DNA from: Neobacillus drentensis NBRC 102427 | GTDB taxonomy: Bacteria > Bacillota > Bacilli > Bacillales > Cytobacillaceae | Assembly (NCBI RefSeq): GCF_001591445.1 | Contig: NZ_BCUX01000047.1 | Coordinates: 1-37,357 of the forward strand | Length of the DNA: 37,357 bases | Direction: 5' to 3' | In this document: positions 33,172 to 37,357 of the stretch, in pieces | How the letters are laid out: each line of letters opens with the position of its first letter | How positions within the stretch are numbered: the stretch's first letter is position 1 | The notes under the pieces: model-generated | Told to the model about the DNA's origin: nothing | Seen by the model: only the letters and a program-made list of their open reading frames with translations | The model's database searches: none | Made by a program: the position numbers and the translations under genes

Positions 33172-34208
33172 TGGGAAAGTTAAGAGTTGGAGTCATCGGT
33201 TGCGGCAGTATTGCCCAGCATCGCCATTTACCTGAATATCAAGCCAATAAAAACGTAGAACTAGTCGCAGTATGTGATATTAATGAAGAACGGGCTAAAG
33301 AAATTGCTGAAAAGTATGAGGTCGGAGCCTACACAAATTATGAAGAATTATTAAGCAGCGGCACCGTCGACGCAGTCAGTGTTTGTACACCAAACTACCT
33401 TCATGCCCCAATCTCGATAGCTGCCCTAAATGCAGGATTACATGTACTTTGTGAAAAACCAATGTCCACTTCTAAACAGGAAGCAGAAGCAATGATTGCC
33501 GCAGCCAAAGAAAGTGGAAAAAAGTTAATGATTGCTCATAATCAGCGTTTTGTAGCTTCTCATCAACGAGCACGTCAGTTGATTGCTAGCGGGGAAATTG
33601 GAAAAATTTATAGCTTCCGCACAGCATTCGGGCATGGCGGCCCAGAGGGATGGAGTGTAGATGGGAAAGAAAGCTGGTTTTTTGAAAAGGATAAAGCATT
33701 CGTTGGGGCAATGGGTGATTTAGGCGTCCATAAGACTGATTTACTAAGATATGTACTAGATGAGGAAATTACTGAGGTGGGTTCCTTTGTTGAAACAAGT
33801 GCTAAAGACTTCGCGGATGTCGATGATAATGCAGTATGTGTTTTAAAAACTGAAACCGGGATTATTGGAACACTTGCAGCGAGCTGGGCTTATGTCAGTA
33901 AGGAAGATAACTCGACGATTATTTATGGAGAGAAGGCGATTCTTCGATTAGAGGATGATCCTAATAATTCTCTTGTCGTTCAGTATGTAAACGGAGATGT
34001 GGTTAATTATCAACTTGGAAAAATCCAGTCCAATGATGCTGGTGGACAACGGACCACACATGTGATCAACCATTTTGTCGATGCTGTTATTCATAATCAA
34101 GAACCACCTGTGCCTGGTGAAGAAGGCCTGAAATCACTAGCGGTTATTTTAGCAGCTTTACAATCAAATGAAACAAAACAAATTGTTAAAGTTAGCGAGC
34201 TAAATTAA
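33171..34208 (+). CDS. Gfo/Idh/MocA-family oxidoreductase 2 (ThuB-like)
   Basis: The 345-aa protein has the nucleotide-binding VGVIGCGSIAQHRHLPEY, the CEKPMSTS motif, and the C-terminal domain with GDLGVHKTDLLRYV. It is translationally coupled to thuA. In the thuAB systems this enzyme oxidises C3 of a glucosyl unit. It is clearly different from oxidoreductase 1, so the two may catalyse opposite or successive redox steps, as in E. coli ycj-type pathways. Substrate is inference. Confidence 0.9.
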   Translation: MGKLRVGVIGCGSIAQHRHLPEYQANKNVELVAVCDINEERAKEIAEKYEVGAYTNYEELLSSGTVDAVSVCTPNYLHAPISIAALNAGLHVLCEKPMSTSKQEAEAMIAAAKESGKKLMIAHNQRFVASHQRARQLIASGEIGKIYSFRTAFGHGGPEGWSVDGKESWFFEKDKAFVGAMGDLGVHKTDLLRYVLDEEITEVGSFVETSAKDFADVDDNAVCVLKTETGIIGTLAASWAYVSKEDNSTIIYGEKAILRLEDDPNNSLVVQYVNGDVVNYQLGKIQSNDAGGQRTTHVINHFVDAVIHNQEPPVPGEEGLKSLAVILAALQSNETKQIVKVSELN

Positions 34209-34236
34209 TTTTTCTATAAAGAGAGGGGAATTACAT

Positions 34237-35205
34237 ATGAAACTAGGCGTTTTTACAGTATTATTTGCTGAAAAATCTTTTGAGGAAATGCTTGATACAG
34301 TGAAAGAAGCAGGGCTGCATGCAGTGGAAATCGGAACCGGCTGCTATCCTGGTAACAACCATTGCGATTTAGATGGGTTATTGGAAAACGAGGCAGATCG
34401 CAAACAATATCTCCAAAAAATCGAGGAGCGCAATTTAACAATCAGCGCATTTAGTTGTCATGGAAACCCGATTTCCCCTGAAAAAGAATTTGCGAAAAAC
34501 TCGCATGAAACACTCCTAAAAACGATTAAACTTGCCTCACTTCTCGAAGTGCCGGTTGTGAACTGTTTCTCAGGAACAGCAGGAGATCATGAAGGAGCAA
34601 AATACCCTAACTGGCCTGTTACCCCATGGCCGAATGAATATGGCGATGTTTTAAAGTGGCAATGGGAAGAAAAACTGATTCCTTATTGGAAGGAAGTTGG
34701 CCAATTTGCTAAGGAACACAACGTGAAAATAGGACTTGAACTCCACGGCGGCTTTTTAATCCACACACCATATACACTTTTAAAGCTGCGTGAGGAAACC
34801 TGTGATGCGATTGGCGCTAACCTAGACCCAAGTCATCTATGGTGGCAGGGAATTGATCCAGTTGCAGCGATTAAAATTTTAGCAAAAGAAAATGCAATCC
34901 ATCATTTTCATGCGAAAGACACGTACATTGATCAGGAAAATGTGAATATGTATGGATTAACGGATATGCAGCCCTACGGGGCGGTAAAAACAAGAGCTTG
35001 GTCGTTCCGTTCGGTTGGCTGTGGACATAGTCTGAAAGAATGGTCTGACATGATGAGTGCCTTAAGAACCTACGGCTATGATTATGTGGTCAGTATCGAA
35101 CATGAGGATCCAATTATGTCTATTAACGAAGGGTTCAATCGCGCAGTAACGAACTTAAAATCGGTCTTAATTGAAGAGCCAGTCTCGCAAATGTGGTGGG
35201 TATAA
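34237..35205 (+). CDS. TIM-barrel sugar isomerase/epimerase (AP-endonuclease 2 family)
   Basis: The 322-aa protein has the xylose-isomerase-like TIM barrel with metal ligands Glu168 (LELHGG), Asp197 and His200 (NLDPSHLWW), His in HFHAKD (about 223-225) and Glu288 (SIEHED). Homologues include YcjR-type 3-keto-sugar epimerases and lyases acting on 3-keto-glycosides. Between Gfo/Idh and GH13 genes, a step on a 3-keto-glucoside or on free 3-ketoglucose is likely. AGAGGGG precedes ATG 34237. There is no signal peptide. Confidence 0.88.
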   Translation: MKLGVFTVLFAEKSFEEMLDTVKEAGLHAVEIGTGCYPGNNHCDLDGLLENEADRKQYLQKIEERNLTISAFSCHGNPISPEKEFAKNSHETLLKTIKLASLLEVPVVNCFSGTAGDHEGAKYPNWPVTPWPNEYGDVLKWQWEEKLIPYWKEVGQFAKEHNVKIGLELHGGFLIHTPYTLLKLREETCDAIGANLDPSHLWWQGIDPVAAIKILAKENAIHHFHAKDTYIDQENVNMYGLTDMQPYGAVKTRAWSFRSVGCGHSLKEWSDMMSALRTYGYDYVVSIEHEDPIMSINEGFNRAVTNLKSVLIEEPVSQMWWV

Positions 35206-35240
35206 AAAGTTTGGAAAGCTGATAGAACTGAGGTGCAAGA

Positions 35241-36911
35241 GTGAACAAAAAATGGTGGAAAGAAAGTGTAGCCTATCAAGTCTATCCCCGCAGTTTCATG
35301 GACAGCAATGGGGACGGGATTGGTGATTTAAATGGTGTTACTGCAAAATTAGACTACCTAAAAGAGTTAGGAATAGATGTCATTTGGCTGTCGCCGATGT
35401 ACAAATCACCAAATGACGACAATGGCTATGATATTTCCGATTACCAAGATATTATGGAAGATTTCGGGACGATGGATGATTTTAACGAACTACTTGAAGG
35501 CGTTCATCAGCGTGGAATGAAATTAATCCTTGATTTGGTCATCAATCATACGAGCGACGAACACCCATGGTTTATCGAGTCTCGTTCCTCTAAAGACAAC
35601 CCGAAACGTGACTGGTACATTTGGAGAGATGGAAAAGATGGAAAAGCGCCGAACAATTGGGAGTCGATTTTCAGTGGCCCTGCTTGGAGATATGATAAAG
35701 AAACTGAACAGTATTTCATGCACATCTTCTCAGCAAGGCAGCCTGATTTGAATTGGGAAAATCCTGAGGTAAGGGAAGCTTTATACGATATGGTGAACTG
35801 GTGGCTGGAAAAAGGAATCGATGGTTTCCGTGTAGATGCCATCTCACATATTAAGAAAGAACCGGGACTCCCTGATATGCCTAACCCAGACAAGTTAGAT
35901 TATGTGCCTTGCTTTCCAAAAATGATGAACGTCGATGGAATTGATGAGTTTCTCTCAGAATTCTCTCAAAAAACCATTAAAAATTATGACATCATGACCG
36001 TTGGGGAAGCAAATGGTGTCGGCCTAAAAGAAGCAGATCAATGGGTAGGCGAAGAAAACGGCTATTTTAATATGATATTTCAGTTCGAATTTTTAGATTT
36101 GTGGGATAAGGATGCAGATGGATCTATTGACGTTCGTATGTTGAAAAAGGTTCTAACCAAATGGCAGACAGGTTTGGAAGGCAGAGGCTGGAATGCCTTA
36201 TTCATCGAAAACCATGATCAGCCTCGTCGGGTATCTAACTGGGGAAATGACAAGGAGTATTGGAAAGAGAGTGCCAAAATGCTTGGAACGGTATATTTCC
36301 TAATGAAAGGTACTCCATTTATTTACCAAGGTCAGGAAATTGGGATGACAAACGTCCAATTCCCATCTATTGAGGATTACAACGACGTTGGCATGATTAA
36401 CTACTATCATGTTGAAACAGCCAAAGGCCGTTCCCATGACGAAATTATGAAGGTCATTTGGGAAAAGGGCCGGGATAATGCCCGGACACCGATGCAATGG
36501 GATGCATCTAACATGGGAGGATTTACAACAGCAGAACAAACATGGCTGGGTGTGAATCAAAATTATACAAAGATTAATGTAGAGGCTCAATTAAATGATC
36601 CTGACTCGATTTTATCATTTTATAAAAAATTAATTCGCTTAAGAAAAGAAAACCCAGTGTTTGTTTATGGTACTTACGACCTATTAGTTGCGAATCATCC
36701 GAAACTGTTTGTTTATACCCGAAGTTTGGGGAAGAAAAAGGCGCTTGTAATCAACAATTTTAGTGGGAAACGAACGAGGTTTCGTGTTCCGGGTAGTTTA
36801 TCTTATTCAACTTCTCAACTTGTCCTTAACAATTATGAGGTTGATACTAAGAGATTACTTAAAAATTTTACATTAGGACCTTATGAAACAAGGGTATATA
36901 TGATAAGGTAA
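35241..36911 (+). CDS. GH13 alpha-glucosidase (oligo-1,6-glucosidase family), GTG start
   Basis: The 556-aa cytoplasmic enzyme has the GH13 conserved regions: DLVINHTSDEH, GFRVDAIS with nucleophile Asp199, VGEANG with acid/base Glu256, and ENHDQPR with Asp326. Length and domain layout match oligo-1,6-glucosidase/alpha-glucosidase (subfamily 31-like). The residue after the nucleophile is Ala200; as I recall, alpha-1,6-specific enzymes have Val there, so alpha-1,4 or other linkages such as sucrose isomers are possible. The start is GTG 35241, five bases after GAGGTG. It closes the thuA operon and ends in a terminator. Confidence 0.9.
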   Translation: MNKKWWKESVAYQVYPRSFMDSNGDGIGDLNGVTAKLDYLKELGIDVIWLSPMYKSPNDDNGYDISDYQDIMEDFGTMDDFNELLEGVHQRGMKLILDLVINHTSDEHPWFIESRSSKDNPKRDWYIWRDGKDGKAPNNWESIFSGPAWRYDKETEQYFMHIFSARQPDLNWENPEVREALYDMVNWWLEKGIDGFRVDAISHIKKEPGLPDMPNPDKLDYVPCFPKMMNVDGIDEFLSEFSQKTIKNYDIMTVGEANGVGLKEADQWVGEENGYFNMIFQFEFLDLWDKDADGSIDVRMLKKVLTKWQTGLEGRGWNALFIENHDQPRRVSNWGNDKEYWKESAKMLGTVYFLMKGTPFIYQGQEIGMTNVQFPSIEDYNDVGMINYYHVETAKGRSHDEIMKVIWEKGRDNARTPMQWDASNMGGFTTAEQTWLGVNQNYTKINVEAQLNDPDSILSFYKKLIRLRKENPVFVYGTYDLLVANHPKLFVYTRSLGKKKALVINNFSGKRTRFRVPGSLSYSTSQLVLNNYEVDTKRLLKNFTLGPYETRVYMIR

Positions 36912-36918
36912 TTCATGG

Positions 36919-36939
36919 AGGGCTGCCAGCCCTTTTTTT
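36919..36939 (+). terminator. Terminator of the thuA-GH13 operon
   Basis: AGGGCT, a GCC loop and AGCCCT are followed by seven T. The stem is short but GC-rich. Confidence 0.8.
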
Positions 36940-36996
36940 GTGCCAAAAATTACATTAAATTGTGAATCGTTTCTTAGAATTGAGAGGTGATAAATA

Positions 36997-37272
36997 ATGG
37001 ATAGTTTAAATTTCGTTCCAATTTTTGGGTATATAGCTGCAATTCTGACCACAATCTCTTTTCTTCCACAGGCCATTAAGACAATTAAAGAGAAAAACAC
37101 GGAAGGAATATCCTTAGTCATGTACAGCTTGTTCACTGGAGGGGTTTTAATGTGGCTGGTGTACGGGATATTTGTAAAAGATACGCCAATCATTGTTGCA
37201 AACGCTATTACGTTAGTGCTAGCGGTAACAATATTATCATTAAAAATAAAATATAGCACAAATGCTAAGTAA
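36997..37272 (+). CDS. SemiSWEET sugar transporter (PQ-loop family)
   Basis: The 91-aa protein has three membrane helices (about 8-26, 42-61, 66-84) with the PQ motif (Pro24-Gln25 in SFLPQ), the usual length and layout of bacterial SemiSWEETs. Two copies form a pore for passive passage of glucose or sucrose. GAGGTG precedes ATG 36997. It follows the GH13 terminator, so it may have its own transcript. Its place beside the glucosidase suggests release or uptake of glucose or a disaccharide (inference). Confidence 0.85.
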   Translation: MDSLNFVPIFGYIAAILTTISFLPQAIKTIKEKNTEGISLVMYSLFTGGVLMWLVYGIFVKDTPIIVANAITLVLAVTILSLKIKYSTNAK

Positions 37273-37279
37273 AAATGAG

Positions 37280-37312
37280 AAAAAGACGACTCGGGATTCC
37301 GAATCGTCTTTT
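37280..37312. terminator. Bidirectional terminator after the SemiSWEET gene
   Basis: AAAAGACGA pairs with TCGTCTTTT, extended by TCGG/CCGA with one mismatch. A and T runs on both sides suit both strands. Confidence 0.8.
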
Positions 37313-37322
37313 GTTAACTAAG

Positions 37323-37357
37323 TTACGCTACTGACTTATTTTTTTCATGACCAGTTT
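37323..37357 (-). CDS. Possible 3' end of a minus-strand gene running off the window
   Basis: On the minus strand one frame reads to a TAA at 37325-37323 with a polar tail ending EKNKSVA, and the bidirectional terminator lies just beyond. Only about 11 codons are visible, so neither the gene nor its frame is certain and no product can be named. Confidence 0.3.
   Translation of the reverse strand, partial: TGHEKNKSVA

Noticed and set aside
35546..35893. 115-aa minus-strand ORF inside the GH13 gene
   Set aside because: It is antisense to conserved GH13 motifs, with no start signal.
35241..36911. GH13 enzyme as trehalose-6-phosphate hydrolase
   Set aside because: There is no PTS trehalose permease or TreR nearby, and the active-site region reads GFRVDAIS rather than the GFRLDVIN form I expect for TreC.
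36873..37259. 128-aa minus-strand ORF opposite the SemiSWEET gene
   Set aside because: It is the antisense shadow of a recognised gene and crosses a terminator.

Overview
The window looks like chromosomal DNA of a low-GC, Gram-positive, spore-former-type Bacillaceae (Bacillus/Neobacillus-like). The evidence is strong AGGAGG-type ribosome binding sites, some GTG and TTG starts, U-run terminators, a cre (CcpA) box, a class I preQ1 riboswitch, lipobox lipoproteins and best family matches to Bacillus proteins. I see no rRNA, tRNA, transposase, prophage gene or CRISPR array.

Left part (1-10.8 kb): mixed housekeeping and stress genes in short units. These are an RlmI-type rRNA methyltransferase, a small membrane protein, two nearly identical DoxX genes separated by a 52-bp tandem palindrome array, an MBL-fold hydrolase plus TetR regulator behind a double palindromic operator, a DEDDh exonuclease, a VOC protein, a DinB-like protein, the queuosine-precursor transporter QueT behind a preQ1-I riboswitch, a large helical protein of unknown function, a paired SMR exporter, and a group II truncated hemoglobin with an FNR/CRP-type box about 41.5 bp upstream of its predicted transcription start.

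Middle (11-18.8 kb): a three-gene sugar ABC importer (two permeases and a lipoprotein, minus strand) diverges from a YesM/YesN-type two-component system; a secreted glycerophosphodiester phosphodiesterase follows.

Fructan/sucrose block (19-30.3 kb): a second YesM/YesN system is followed by a membrane-anchored solute-binding protein without a lipobox. After a terminator and a cre box come an LplB/YtcP/LplA-type importer, an intracellular GH32 beta-fructosidase and a PfkB fructokinase. The likely flow is import of fructosides, hydrolysis in the cytoplasm and phosphorylation of fructose.

Right part (30.3-37.3 kb): an AraC regulator diverges from a Gfo/Idh oxidoreductase. Then come a ThuA-like protein, a second Gfo/Idh enzyme, a TIM-barrel isomerase/epimerase, a GH13 alpha-glucosidase and a SemiSWEET transporter. 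A 65-bp element in front of thuA also lies, in the same orientation relative to its gene, in front of the minus-strand ABC importer 18 kb away. I infer that the importer, its two-component system and this catabolic operon form one regulon, split by the fructan block, possibly handling alpha-glucosides through 3-keto-sugar intermediates. Neither importer has its own ATPase gene here, so a shared MsmX-type ATPase elsewhere is likely.
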